Shown here: in pieces, positions 1 to 8,778 of the stretch
Position numbering within the stretch: position 1 is the first letter of the stretch
How the letters are laid out: each line of letters begins with the position of its first letter
Assembly (NCBI RefSeq): GCF_001043055.1
Contig: NZ_JYLF01000005.1
Coordinates: forward strand, 248,001-312,000
Length of the DNA stretch: 64,000 bases
DNA from: Pseudomonas weihenstephanensis
GTDB lineage: Bacteria > Pseudomonadota > Gammaproteobacteria > Pseudomonadales > Pseudomonadaceae
Direction of reading: 5' to 3'
Translations under genes and position numbers: made by a program
The notes under the pieces: model-generated
Seen by the model: the letters and a program-made list of their open reading frames with translations, nothing else
Told to the model about the DNA's origin: nothing
The model's database searches: none

Positions 1-3000
1 TGGTCGCCGTGATAGCTGGCCGCCGATTGACCGCTCAAGCTTTCCACGGCCGCCAGCATGCCACCCTGGAACTGATAGTAATCATTAGAGTCGAGCAGAT
101 CATGCTCACGGTTGTCCTGATTTTGCACCACGGCCTGTACCTGACTCAGGCGCTGGGCGAACTGGTCACGCGCGGCCGTGCCTTCATCGGCACCGCCATA
201 CGCATAACCGCCCCAGTTCAAGTACACCTCGGCCAGGTCCTCGCGGCTCTGCCACACCCGCCCATCAATGGCATTTTGCACCCCGGCGCCATAAGCACCG
301 GGCTTGGCCCCGAATATGCGCCAGCCCGCCTGGCGTGCAGCGGCTTGCGGCGCAATGCCTTCGCGCTCCAATTGCTCGCGCTCGGCACGCACTTTGGCCG
401 CTAGCGGATTCAGCTCATCCGGTTCATCCAGCGCCGCCACGGCTTGCACGGCGGCGTCAAACAGGCGAATGAGGTTGGCAAAGGCATCACGAAAGAACCC
501 GGACACCCGCAGCGTCACATCGACACGCGGCCGGTCGAGCAAGCTGACCGGCAGGATTTCAAAGTCATCCACCCGCTGGCTGCCCGTGGCCCACACCGGG
601 CGTACGCCCATCAGTGCCATGGCTTGCGCGATGTCATCACCGCCCGTGCGCATGGTGGCCGTGCCCCACACCGACAGTCCCAACTGACGCAGATGGTCGC
701 CGTGGTCTTGCAAATGACGTTCGAGAATCAGGTTGGCCGATTGAAAACCGATGCGCCACGCGGTGGTGGTGGGCAGGTTGCGCACATCCACCGAAAAGAA
801 ATTGCGCCCGGTGGGCAATACATCCAGTCGCCCGCGGCTCGGTGCGCCACTGGGGCCGGCGGGCACAAAGCGTCCCTGCAAGGCATCGAGCAAACCTTGC
901 ATTTCAGCCGGGCCGCACGCATCCAGACGCGGGGCGACCACCTCAAGCAAGGCGTCAAAAATGCTCTGCACTTCGCACCATTGCTCGCCGTCAGGCAGGT
1001 GCAATTGACCGTCTAACGCATGCTCGATCAATTGCGCGGCATACAGTTCAAGGCGCTCACGGGTATCACCTGCGGTGCGCCAAAGCGCCTCACTGACCGC
1101 CAGCAACACCCCCGGCCGGGGCGCTGTCCACGGTTCAGCCAGGGCGCAATCGAGCGGGTCAAAGCCCAGTTCGAATGCCTTGGCCAGCGCACGCAATACG
1201 CTGGACTGCGCCCCACGTCCGTCGCCACGCGGAATGCGTAACAACGCCAACAGCGTGTCGATGCGCAAACGGCCGCTGGGCGATTCGCCGAAGATGTGCA
1301 GCCCGTCGCGTATTTGCGACTCTTTGAGGTCGCACAGGTAGGTGTCGAGCCGCGGCAGCCAGATCGCAGCATCGGCATCGCTGTCGAGCTTTTCATCCAG
1401 TTGTAATTCGCGGTCGATATGGGTTTCGCGCACCAGCTTCAGAATGTCGCGTTGCAGCTCACGCGCGCGCCGCGGGTCCAGCAGTTGGGCTTCGTAATAC
1501 TCGTCAGCCAACAGCTCCAGATCGCGCAGCGGGCCATAGGTTTCTGCACGGGTCAGTGGCGGCATGAGGTGGTCGATGATCACCGCCTGCGTCCGCCGTT
1601 TGGCCTGCGCGCCCTCGCCCGGGTCATTCACGATGAACGGGTAGACATTGGGCAGCGGGCCGAGCAGTGCGTCGGGCCAGCAGTGCTCTGAAAGACCGAC
1701 GCCCTTACCCGGCAACCATTCCAGATTGCCGTGTTTGCCGACGTGGACCACGGCGTGCGCGCCGTAGGTGTGACGCAGCCAAAAGTAGAACGCCAGATAC
1801 GCGTGCGGCGGCACCAAATCCGGGTCGTGGTAGACCGCGCTGGCGTCCACTTGGTAGCCACGGGCGGGCTGAATGCCGACAAAGGTCTGGCCAAATCGCA
1901 GGCCGGCGATCATCAGCCGTCCACTGCGAAACATTGGATCGTTTTCAGGGCTGCCCCACCGTTCCAGCACGGCGCGCTGATTGGCTTGAGGTAAGGCCCT
2001 GAACATGGCGCCGTATTCGTCCAGCCCCATGCTTTGATGGCAAGGTCGCAGGTCAAGGCTGTCCAGGTCGTTACTGACGCCGCCAAGCAAGGCGTGAATC
2101 AGCGCGGTGCCACTGTCGGGCAGGTCGGCGTCGAGCGGATAACCCTGCGCCTGCAACGCGCGCAATATATTCAACGCGGCCGCCGGGGTGTCCAGCCCTA
2201 CCCCGTTGCCGATACGACCGTCACGGGTCGGGTAGTTGGCGAGAATCAGGGCAATGCGCTTTTGCGCATTGGGCACCCGTGCCAGCTCAACCCAGCGCCG
2301 CGCCAGGTGTGCGACAAAGTCCATGCGCTCCGGTTGCGCGCGGTAGCACACCACATCCGACTGGCTGCGCTCACTGCGCCAGGCCAAATCTTTGAAACTG
2401 ATGGGGCGGCTGATGATGCGCCCGTCCAGTTCCGGCAAGGCTATGTGCATCGCCAGATCACGCGGGCCAAGGCCCTGTTCGCTGGCGCGCCAGCCTGGCT
2501 CGTTGTCTTGGGCGCAAATGGCTTGAATCACCGGGATGTTGCGCCGAAATGGCCGCAGGTGCGGCGCTTCGGGGCTTGATTGAGCAAACCCGGTGGTGTT
2601 GAGAATGACCCCGGCTTCAACCTGATCCAGGAGGTCCTGCACCACCGCCAGACAACCGGGTTCCTTAAGACTGGCCACGGCGATGGGCAACGGATTCAAT
2701 CCGGCCTGTTGCAGGCGCTGGCAAAACACATCGACAAACGCCGTGTTGGCCGCTTGCAAGTGCGAGCGATAGAACAGCAGCGCCGCCACCGGGTAGTCCG
2801 GGTGCCAGTCGGCTTGCCAGTCCTTGAGCTGTGGGCTGGAATGCGCGGGGTGATAGATCGCGGTGCGCGGCAAAGTGAGCGGCGCGTCCCACGCATAGTC
2901 GCGGCCCAGCCACTGCTGGGCCAGGCAGTTATACAGTTGCAGTGCGTTGTGTCGCCCGCCCTGACGCAAAAAATGCCATAAGCGTTCGCCCTGTTCGGGC

Positions 3001-3389
3001 GCAACCGTGCTCAGCGCACTGAGTTCCGGGTCGGGACGATCGTCACCGGGCACCAGGATCAGCGTGACCCCGCGCTCGGCCAACTGCATCAGTTGTTCTA
3101 TGCCGTAGCGCCAATAGCCAATCCCGCCGTGCAGCGACAGCACAATGACTTTGGCGTGTTGCAGCACCTGATCGACATATAAGTCGACCGAGGCATGATT
3201 TTGTATCTGCATCGGGTTGGCCAGACGCAGGCTGGGGTAGTCGTGCGGCAACTGCTGGGCCGCTTCGGCCAACAGCGCCAGGCTTGAGTCGCCGCTGCAC
3301 AGGATCACCAGCTCGGCGGGGGTTTGCCCCAGGTCAGCAATGTTGTCGTCTGATACAAAGCCGCCGGGTTGGGTCCTGAGCAAATGCAT
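1..3389 (-). CDS. cobN: Cobaltochelatase subunit CobN (3' end beyond window)
   Basis: Large subunit of the ATP-dependent aerobic cobaltochelatase (CobNST), which inserts Co2+ into hydrogenobyrinic acid a,c-diamide in cytoplasmic B12 synthesis. The reading frame runs without a stop from an ATG at 3389 to the window edge, about 1129 residues of a protein usually near 1250, so only the C-terminus is missing. It has the CobN/ChlH-type segment HVGKHGNLEWLPGKG near residue 550 and the typical N-terminal stretch VILCSGDSSL. It starts 3 bases after the cobW stop, so the two are one transcription unit under the upstream cobalamin riboswitch. Nothing in the visible part looks broken. Magnesium chelatase BchH/ChlH is the only related alternative, and cobW and the riboswitch argue against it. 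Confidence 0.95.
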   Translation of the reverse strand, partial: MHLLRTQPGGFVSDDNIADLGQTPAELVILCSGDSSLALLAEAAQQLPHDYPSLRLANPMQIQNHASVDLYVDQVLQHAKVIVLSLHGGIGYWRYGIEQLMQLAERGVTLILVPGDDRPDPELSALSTVAPEQGERLWHFLRQGGRHNALQLYNCLAQQWLGRDYAWDAPLTLPRTAIYHPAHSSPQLKDWQADWHPDYPVAALLFYRSHLQAANTAFVDVFCQRLQQAGLNPLPIAVASLKEPGCLAVVQDLLDQVEAGVILNTTGFAQSSPEAPHLRPFRRNIPVIQAICAQDNEPGWRASEQGLGPRDLAMHIALPELDGRIISRPISFKDLAWRSERSQSDVVCYRAQPERMDFVAHLARRWVELARVPNAQKRIALILANYPTRDGRIGNGVGLDTPAAALNILRALQAQGYPLDADLPDSGTALIHALLGGVSNDLDSLDLRPCHQSMGLDEYGAMFRALPQANQRAVLERWGSPENDPMFRSGRLMIAGLRFGQTFVGIQPARGYQVDASAVYHDPDLVPPHAYLAFYFWLRHTYGAHAVVHVGKHGNLEWLPGKGVGLSEHCWPDALLGPLPNVYPFIVNDPGEGAQAKRRTQAVIIDHLMPPLTRAETYGPLRDLELLADEYYEAQLLDPRRARELQRDILKLVRETHIDRELQLDEKLDSDADAAIWLPRLDTYLCDLKESQIRDGLHIFGESPSGRLRIDTLLALLRIPRGDGRGAQSSVLRALAKAFELGFDPLDCALAEPWTAPRPGVLLAVSEALWRTAGDTRERLELYAAQLIEHALDGQLHLPDGEQWCEVQSIFDALLEVVAPRLDACGPAEMQGLLDALQGRFVPAGPSGAPSRGRLDVLPTGRNFFSVDVRNLPTTTAWRIGFQSANLILERHLQDHGDHLRQLGLSVWGTATMRTGGDDIAQAMALMGVRPVWATGSQRVDDFEILPVSLLDRPRVDVTLRVSGFFRDAFANLIRLFDAAVQAVAALDEPDELNPLAAKVRAEREQLEREGIAPQAAARQAGWRIFGAKPGAYGAGVQNAIDGRVWQSREDLAEVYLNWGGYAYGGADEGTAARDQFAQRLSQVQAVVQNQDNREHDLLDSNDYYQFQGGMLAAVESLSGQSAASYHGD

Positions 3390-3392
3390 GGT

Positions 3393-4460
3393 TTAGGCGC
3401 TCAACGCTGTACGCAGGGAGGCTTCGAGCAGGGCGGCGTCCAAGTCCTGGCCAATCAGCACCAGCTTGGTCACACGGCTTTCATCAGCGCCCCAGGCGCG
3501 GTCGAAATGCTTGTCAAAACGCGTGCCCACACCCTGGATCAGCAAGCGCATCGGTTTGCCAGGAATCGCAGCAAAACCTTTAACCCGCAAAATGCCGTGC
3601 TTGATTACCAGTTGGGTCAAGGCGTCCAGCAGTACACGCTCTTCGGCTTGCGGCAATTGGATGGAAATGGAGTCGAAGGCATCGTGGTCGTGGTCGTCAT
3701 GGTCATCGCCATCATGATGATGGTCGTGATGACTGTGGCGGCTGTCGATGTGTTCTTCCGAGCCGTTGCCCAGGCCCAACAGCACGTCCAGCGGCAGGCG
3801 ACCGCTGCTGGCTTCGATGATTTTCACCGCAGGCGGCAGCTCTTCGGCAACTTCTGCGCGCACCTTGGCCAGGTCCTGCGGGTTGATCAGGTCGGCTTTG
3901 TTGAGAATCACCAGGTCGGCGCTGGCCAGTTGATCGGCAAACAACTCATGCAACGGTGATTCGTGGTCCAGGTTAGGGTCCAGTTTGCGCTGGGCGTCGA
4001 CTTGATCCGGGAACGCGGCAAACGTACCGGCCGCAACGGCTGGGCTGTCGACCACGGTAATCACCGCATCAACGGTGCAGGCACTGCGGATTTCTGGCCA
4101 CTGGAACGCCTGGACCAGCGGTTTTGGCAGTGCCAGACCCGAGGTTTCGATCAGGATGTGGTCGATGTCGCCACGGCGTGCCACCAATTCGCGCATCACC
4201 GGGAAGAATTCTTCCTGCACGGTGCAGCACAGACAGCCGTTAGCCAGTTCATACACACGGCCGTTGGCTTCTTCTTCGGTGCAACCGATGGTGCACTGCT
4301 TGAGGATTTCACCATCAATGCCCAGCTCGCCGAACTCGTTGACGATCACCGCAATGCGTCGACCCTGTGCGTTGTCGAGCATGTGACGCAGCAAAGTGGT
4401 TTTGCCCGAGCCGAGGAAGCCGGTAACGATCGTGACGGGGATTTTGGCCAGTGTTTTCAT
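3393..4460 (-). CDS. cobW: CobW, G3E-family GTPase / metallochaperone of cobalamin synthesis
   Basis: A 355-residue G3E P-loop GTPase (COG0523) thought to deliver cobalt to the chelatase. The sequence shows Walker A GFLGSGKTT at residues 14-22, the metal-binding CLCC motif at residues 76-79, an NKAD guanine-specificity motif, and a histidine/aspartate-rich loop (HSHHDHHHDGDDHDDHDHD) around residues 240-265 before the C-terminal CobW domain. The ATG is preceded by AAGGG at 8 bases. It is the first gene after the B12 riboswitch and lies 3 bases upstream of cobN, which sets its role apart from the zinc-linked COG0523 paralogues. Repression by adenosylcobalamin is expected from the leader. The exact metal handled is inferred from context. 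Confidence 0.95.
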   Translation of the reverse strand: MKTLAKIPVTIVTGFLGSGKTTLLRHMLDNAQGRRIAVIVNEFGELGIDGEILKQCTIGCTEEEANGRVYELANGCLCCTVQEEFFPVMRELVARRGDIDHILIETSGLALPKPLVQAFQWPEIRSACTVDAVITVVDSPAVAAGTFAAFPDQVDAQRKLDPNLDHESPLHELFADQLASADLVILNKADLINPQDLAKVRAEVAEELPPAVKIIEASSGRLPLDVLLGLGNGSEEHIDSRHSHHDHHHDGDDHDDHDHDAFDSISIQLPQAEERVLLDALTQLVIKHGILRVKGFAAIPGKPMRLLIQGVGTRFDKHFDRAWGADESRVTKLVLIGQDLDAALLEASLRTALSA

Positions 4461-4498
4461 CGGATGCCCTTTGGCAAAGCGGCGGGCATACGGGACGA

Positions 4499-4521
4499 CG
4501 ACCGCAGGCAGTGTGCGGTCG
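4499..4521 (-). promoter_or_regulatory. Hairpin between riboswitch and cobW start
   Basis: CGACCGCA and TGCGGTCG form a perfect 8-bp stem with a 7-base loop in the cobW leader, between the riboswitch aptamer and the cobW ribosome binding site. No U-tract follows it on the cobW strand, so it is not a standard intrinsic terminator. It may be part of the expression platform or a Rho-related structure; that role is inference. Confidence 0.45.
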
Positions 4522-4565
4522 TTTTCGCCACCGGATCACCCCGCCCGGTTGAAGTAAAAAACAGT

Positions 4566-4740
4566 CACGAGGCAGGTCTCCTGGCTTACGGCTGGGCCTC
4601 AGCCAGTGGCTGTGCCCCTCCTTGCGCCTTCCCGCGGATCAGGCAGTGGCGATGCAAGGCAATTGACCGTTTACAGTTGCGGGGGCAGCCGCGGCATACC
4701 GCGTTCCCTTCTTAGCTTCGCGTGGCGAAGAACCTCGAAC
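4566..4740 (-). ncRNA. Cobalamin (AdoCbl) riboswitch
   Basis: Read on the minus strand, this leader carries the conserved blocks of the cobalamin aptamer in order: AAGGGAA near 4706, GCTGCCCCCGCAACTGT (the B12 box region, about 4675-4691) and AGCCAGGAGACCTGCC (about 4571-4586). It lies about 105 bases upstream of cobW, the expected position for controlling cobW-cobN. High adenosylcobalamin should lower expression. The fold was assessed by eye from conserved blocks, not computed. Confidence 0.95.
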
Positions 4741-4745
4741 GCGCA

Positions 4746-4774
4746 AGGCTACGCAGTGCGTTGTAACAGGTCAA
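4746..4774 (-). promoter_or_regulatory. Candidate sigma70 promoter of the cobW-cobN unit
   Basis: On the minus strand TTGACC (4774-4769), a 17-base spacer and TAGCCT (4751-4746) resemble -35 and -10 elements. The -35 box is strong and the -10 box weak. The predicted start point, near 4739, coincides with the 5' end of the riboswitch aptamer, which supports the call. Confidence 0.55.
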
Positions 4775-4819
4775 TGTTAAGGCGCATGGTGGCGCGTGAG
4801 ACGGTGGGCAATTTAGCCC

Positions 4820-5040
4820 AAGGCCGCGGGTGAACATCATGCCTATCGGCAGTGATAGGGCCGGTTGCCCGCTGACATTGGCCAGCACGGTGAAACTGGC
4901 GCCGCCCATCGCGTTGTGGGCGTCACATTGGCCGTGACCGGGGACAGGATCAGGTCATAGCACTGAAATTGATCTTCCATGTAGTCGCCAATGACGCCGG
5001 TGCCGAGTGCGCCAGCGCCTTGGGCGTCTTCGCGAACAAA
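4820..5040 (-). pseudogene. Amidase-family remnant (C-terminal piece, frameshifted)
   Basis: Two adjacent minus-strand frames together read like the C-terminal core of an amidase-signature enzyme. The first frame gives GVIGDYMEDQFQCYDLILSP then VTANVTP, and about 100 bases later a second frame gives GGASFTVLANVSGQPALSLP then IGMM, matching the family pattern of a YD-hhhSP-T segment followed by a TGQPA-SLP segment. The switch of frame falls near 4915-4930, and the expected GLPVG-Q continuation is replaced by unrelated sequence. There is no N-terminal Ser-Ser-Lys catalytic region nearby. The fragment abuts the end of the nitronate monooxygenase gene, suggesting a deletion removed the rest. The limits are approximate. 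Confidence 0.7.
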
Positions 5041-5050
5041 ACACTCGGCC

Positions 5051-6133
5051 TTAGGCAGGGCGGCGTGCGGCATACGCATCGATCAATGTGCGTGTCAGCT
5101 CATAAGAGGACAGCTCGGCAGTACGCCCTGGGCTTAACGTAAAGCCCTGGCCCGCCCACAGGTTAATGAAGTCGCCTGAACCGTGGGGTTCGGTTTTGGC
5201 TTTGAGCGCCAACAACACCCCGCCGGCCAACGGAAAGGCTGGCGCCTGAGGGTTGATCGGGCCCATTTCGCGCATCACTCGATTGACGATCCCGCGCGCC
5301 GGGCGCCCGGTAAATAGATTGGTCAGCGCCGTTTGGCTACCACTGGCTTCGCGCAGGGCGCGGCGATGCGGTTGCGTCAACGTGGCCTGCGGGCAAAACA
5401 GATACGCCGTACCGATTTGTACTGCACTGGCGCCTAACGCAAACGCGGCTGCGATGCCCCTGGCATCCGCAATCCCGCCTGCTGCAATAACAGGCACACC
5501 CACCGCGTCAACGATCTGCGGCACCAGGGCGAACGTACCGATTTGTGTGCTCAGCTCATCACTCAAGAACATCGCCCGGTGGCCACCGGCTTCGTAGCCC
5601 ATCGCAATGATTGCGTCGCAGCCGTGGCGCTCCAACCATATCGCCTCCTCCACCGTGGTGGCCGAACTCAGCACTTTTGCACCACAGGCTTTAACCCGTG
5701 CCAACAGCTGCGGAGCCGGTAAACCGAAATGAAAACTCACCACTTGCGGGCGTAACTCTTCAACCAGCGCACACGTCGCCTCGTCAAACGGTGCGCGGCT
5801 TGACACGGGAGCAGGCGCATCATAATCGACACCCAACTCTTGGTAGTACGCCTTGAACAACGACTTCCACTGTTGGGCACGACCTTCATCGTGGGCGGGG
5901 GGCTGATGGCAAAAGAAGTTGAGGTTCAGTGGTTGATCGCACGCCTCGCGAAAAGCTGCAACCTCGGCACGAATCGAGTCCAACGTCAGCGTGGCACACG
6001 CCAGAGACCCCAGCCCACCCGCCTTCGCCACGCCGATCATGAGGTCTGCGCCCGCCCCCAACATCGGTGCTTGAATGATCGGCGCGCTAATACCTGCCAA
6101 TTCAATAAAGCGTGAATCCGGCCAACCGTTCAT
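5051..6133 (-). CDS. Nitronate monooxygenase family protein (2-nitropropane dioxygenase-like)
   Basis: A 360-residue FMN-dependent TIM-barrel enzyme of the nitronate monooxygenase/2-nitropropane dioxygenase family, which oxidises alkyl nitronates such as propionate-3-nitronate. Visible landmarks are IIQAPMLGAG near the N-terminus, the MGYEAGGHR segment typical of the active site, and the FMN phosphate-binding VIAAGGIADARG and GASAVQIGTAYL segments. I chose the ATG at 6133 because GGAG sits 8 bases before it; an upstream in-frame ATG at 6157 lacks such a site. It stands alone between the amidase remnant and an L,D-transpeptidase gene. The same fold includes some enoyl-ACP reductases (FabK), but the AGGHR signature favours nitronate oxidation. 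The physiological substrate cannot be read from the sequence. Confidence 0.9.
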   Translation of the reverse strand: MNGWPDSRFIELAGISAPIIQAPMLGAGADLMIGVAKAGGLGSLACATLTLDSIRAEVAAFREACDQPLNLNFFCHQPPAHDEGRAQQWKSLFKAYYQELGVDYDAPAPVSSRAPFDEATCALVEELRPQVVSFHFGLPAPQLLARVKACGAKVLSSATTVEEAIWLERHGCDAIIAMGYEAGGHRAMFLSDELSTQIGTFALVPQIVDAVGVPVIAAGGIADARGIAAAFALGASAVQIGTAYLFCPQATLTQPHRRALREASGSQTALTNLFTGRPARGIVNRVMREMGPINPQAPAFPLAGGVLLALKAKTEPHGSGDFINLWAGQGFTLSPGRTAELSSYELTRTLIDAYAARRPA

Positions 6134-6244
6134 GCGGGTATCTCCAGAATCGATCATCAGAAAAAAGTGAATTGAAGCGCGCCATGGGACTTGAGTGGTT
6201 CAAAGCCGGGATGCCTGCCACCCCGCTACAAACACGAACCCTGA

Positions 6245-7813
6245 CTACGGGGTTGGGGACTTGCTGACAAGCGCCGCAATCAGCGCTGGATCGTGGTCAT
6301 AGATGTCCGGGGCGAAGGACACTTTACCGTCCTTGTCGGCTTGTGCGGTCCAGTAAGTCATCAAGATGGGCATGGGTTGTGCCAATCGAAACTCATGAGT
6401 GCGGCCGGTACTGAGCAATTCTTCGGTGCGGGTTTTTTCCGCAGGATTGACCAGCCAGTCCCGCAACTCAAAAGCCGACTCAACCCGCACGCAACCTGAA
6501 CTAAAGGCGCGTGGGCCTTTACTGAACAGCGCCTGGCTCGGTGTGTCATGTAAATACACCGAGAACGGGTTAGGGAAGCGCACCACAATTTTGCCCAGCG
6601 GATTGCGCGGGCCTGCACCCTGGCGCAACAAGATATTGCCGGGGCGATCCCAGTTGACATCCTGAGCGGCCAGCACTTGCCCGTTGCTGTCGAGCACTTG
6701 CAAATCATGGCGGGCCAGATACGACTGATCGCGGCGGATTTGCGGGAGTTTGTCCTGTTTGAAAATGGTCGGCGGAATGGTCCATGTCGGGTTCAGCGTC
6801 AACCGCGTGACGCGCGACTTCAACAAGGGTGTTTGTCGATCCGCCCTGCCCACCTGCGTTCGGGTCTGCCAAACCGGCACCCCATTCTGATAGACCATCA
6901 GCAGCGCCGCGGGCACATTGACCAACAAACTGGTGGGTTCGAAATCGTGCGACATCCAGCGAAAACGCTCCAGGTTGATACGCAACTGATCACGCCGCAT
7001 CTGTGGGCTGACGTTCATCTCTTTCAAGGTGCCCGGCCCGATGACCCCATCGGCTTGCAGCGAATGATCCAGTTGAAAACTCTTCACCGCAGCGGCCAAC
7101 TCAGGCGAGTAGGTGTTGTTACTCACGTTGGGTAATGCGCTTAAATAGCCTTCGCTGAGCATGCGCTGCGCCAACACCGGCACCCGCGCATCCTGCATGC
7201 CGGGTTTAAGCAGGGGGCCACTGCCCACAACCGGCCACGTCGGCAAGGGTTGTTGGCGCAAACGTGCATAGACCTTGCGCAAATTTTGATAACGCTCAAG
7301 CGCTGGACGTGCCTGATTGAATGCATCGGCGACGTCCTGCACACCCGGCACTGCAAGGGCAAGAAGTGCCGCCTGGCGGTCCGGCATAACGTCGTTGGAG
7401 TGCCACACCGGCTCGAAGCGCGACGGGTCTAGACGACCGTAATGCAAGTCGTGCAGGGCTTGCAGGTAGTGCAGGCTGATGTCGATGTCGGCACACATGC
7501 CCTCGTTTTTGGGCAAGGCGTAGTGCGCGGGGTCGAGGCCATCATCCGCAAGCTGGGGCAACGCGGCCTGCAAGGCAGAAAGGCGACCGTTGACCGACCA
7601 CACCGGCTGATAACTCTGGCCCTGGTAAAATCCCTGCAACAGTGGCTGAGTGGACGCAGTCAGGCGCGGTGCCAACTGCGGGCAAACCTTGGCCAGTTCT
7701 GTGGGCGCCACTTGCAACAACGTGACGGGATCAACCGGCACTTCATCCGCCAGCGCGACCAATGGCGCTACCAGCAAGGCAAGGCTCAAGTAACATGCGT
7801 GTTTTTTGATCAA
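6245..7813 (-). CDS. L,D-transpeptidase, YcbB/LdtD type
   Basis: A 522-residue periplasmic peptidoglycan enzyme. It has a signal peptide ending near ALADE (residue 23), a scaffold domain of the YcbB type, a peptidoglycan-binding repeat (AVKSFQLDHSLQADGVIGPG) near residues 235-260, and a YkuD catalytic domain with HDTPSQALF and SSGCVRVE; the nucleophile is Cys441. Such enzymes make 3-3 (meso-Dap to meso-Dap) crosslinks, and LdtD of E. coli gives beta-lactam bypass. Its length and domain order match the family. It is divergent from a second YkuD-superfamily gene whose start is only 138 bases away. The substrate is inferred from the family. Confidence 0.93.
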   Translation of the reverse strand: MIKKHACYLSLALLVAPLVALADEVPVDPVTLLQVAPTELAKVCPQLAPRLTASTQPLLQGFYQGQSYQPVWSVNGRLSALQAALPQLADDGLDPAHYALPKNEGMCADIDISLHYLQALHDLHYGRLDPSRFEPVWHSNDVMPDRQAALLALAVPGVQDVADAFNQARPALERYQNLRKVYARLRQQPLPTWPVVGSGPLLKPGMQDARVPVLAQRMLSEGYLSALPNVSNNTYSPELAAAVKSFQLDHSLQADGVIGPGTLKEMNVSPQMRRDQLRINLERFRWMSHDFEPTSLLVNVPAALLMVYQNGVPVWQTRTQVGRADRQTPLLKSRVTRLTLNPTWTIPPTIFKQDKLPQIRRDQSYLARHDLQVLDSNGQVLAAQDVNWDRPGNILLRQGAGPRNPLGKIVVRFPNPFSVYLHDTPSQALFSKGPRAFSSGCVRVESAFELRDWLVNPAEKTRTEELLSTGRTHEFRLAQPMPILMTYWTAQADKDGKVSFAPDIYDHDPALIAALVSKSPTP

Positions 7814-7951
7814 CTGCTTTACTCCAATCCATGGCCATCCGGTAGATGGGGCACCGTATCACCCGTCGCACTCAGGCCAGCCTTTTATACAGTCGTTGCG
7901 CGTTACCCGCGAAGCGTCAGGAGCCCATTCAACAGTGAGAATATTCAACTT

Positions 7952-8665
7952 ATGCTGTTTTTTTTGCGTCGGCTTTGTCTGGCCGCTGCGACTCTGGGCA
8001 CACTCTGTAGCCCCGTGTTCGCCGCCAGCCCCTCTAAACCGGTATTGTTCAACAGCCTCGCCCAGGCAGCACCAGAACTCAATCCCCAAGCACTAAAAAG
8101 TGCCCTCAGTGCGATGCAATGCGCGGTCAACAACGGCGCCAGTCAAGCTCAACACCTGGCCGTGATCGACTACTCCCAGCCCTCGACAGCACGCCGCTTG
8201 TGGATATTCGATCTGCGCAAAAAAACGCTGGTACTGCGTGATCTGGTTGCTCACGGGCAAAACTCAGGTGAAAACTTCGCGACTCAATTCTCCAATAAAG
8301 AAGGTAGCTTTCAGTCTAGCCTGGGCCTGTTCCGTACCCAGGAAAGCTATAAAGGCGCGCATGGCTACTCCTTGCGCATGGACGGCCTGGAGCCTGGTAT
8401 CAACGATCGAGCCCGTGAGCGTGACATCGTGATACACGCGGCCAGCTACGTGAACCCGCTCTGGAGCCAGCGCCAAGGCCGTATCGGCCGCAGCCAGGGC
8501 TGCCCCGCCGTACGGCCGCAAGTGGCACGCCAAGTGGTAGACAAACTCAAGGACGGTCAGTTCATGTTTGCCTGGTATCCCGACCAGCGCTGGCTACAGT
8601 CCTCAGCCTACCTCAACTGTCAGCCCCGCTTGGTAGCGACTATCGTGACCGCTAAAGGCAGTTAA
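7952..8665 (+). CDS. Murein L,D-transpeptidase catalytic domain family protein (YkuD_2)
   Basis: A 237-residue exported protein of the YkuD_2 family (PF13645), a branch of the L,D-transpeptidase fold. It has a signal peptide (LCLAAATLGTLCSPVFAA), then a compact domain with VIHAASYV and the catalytic GRSQGCPAVRP motif; the nucleophile is predicted as Cys184. The start chosen is the ATG giving the signal peptide; the frame is open far upstream but that part is antisense to the neighbouring transpeptidase gene. The ribosome binding site is weak. Members of this family are mostly uncharacterised. Placement head-to-head with an LdtD-type gene suggests shared cell-wall function and perhaps co-regulation. 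Confidence 0.9.
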   Translation: MLFFLRRLCLAAATLGTLCSPVFAASPSKPVLFNSLAQAAPELNPQALKSALSAMQCAVNNGASQAQHLAVIDYSQPSTARRLWIFDLRKKTLVLRDLVAHGQNSGENFATQFSNKEGSFQSSLGLFRTQESYKGAHGYSLRMDGLEPGINDRARERDIVIHAASYVNPLWSQRQGRIGRSQGCPAVRPQVARQVVDKLKDGQFMFAWYPDQRWLQSSAYLNCQPRLVATIVTAKGS

Positions 8666-8717
8666 ACCCTTCGACTTTCACCGAGTGTCACTACAGACCT
8701 TCCGCTAAGAGACTACG

Positions 8718-8749
8718 CTAAGAGCTGTCATTAACATGGCACCTCTTAG
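8718..8749 (+). repeat. Inverted repeat after the YkuD_2 gene
   Basis: CTAAGAGCTGTCA and TGGCACCTCTTAG form an imperfect 13-bp stem (11 matches) around a 6-base loop. A further partial copy, GCTAAGAGA, sits just before it at 8704. It has no U-tract, so it could be a weak terminator or a binding site. Confidence 0.4.
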
Positions 8750-8778
8750 TGAAGTTCCAATAGACAAGGAACGCTGAA

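Noticed and set aside
3369..4715. Plus-strand frames opposite cobW and the riboswitch
   Set aside because: The cobW gene, the riboswitch and their motifs explain the sequence on the minus strand.
7442..7951. 170-codon extension in front of the YkuD_2 gene
   Set aside because: This part is antisense to the LdtD-type gene; the signal peptide and real start lie at 7952.
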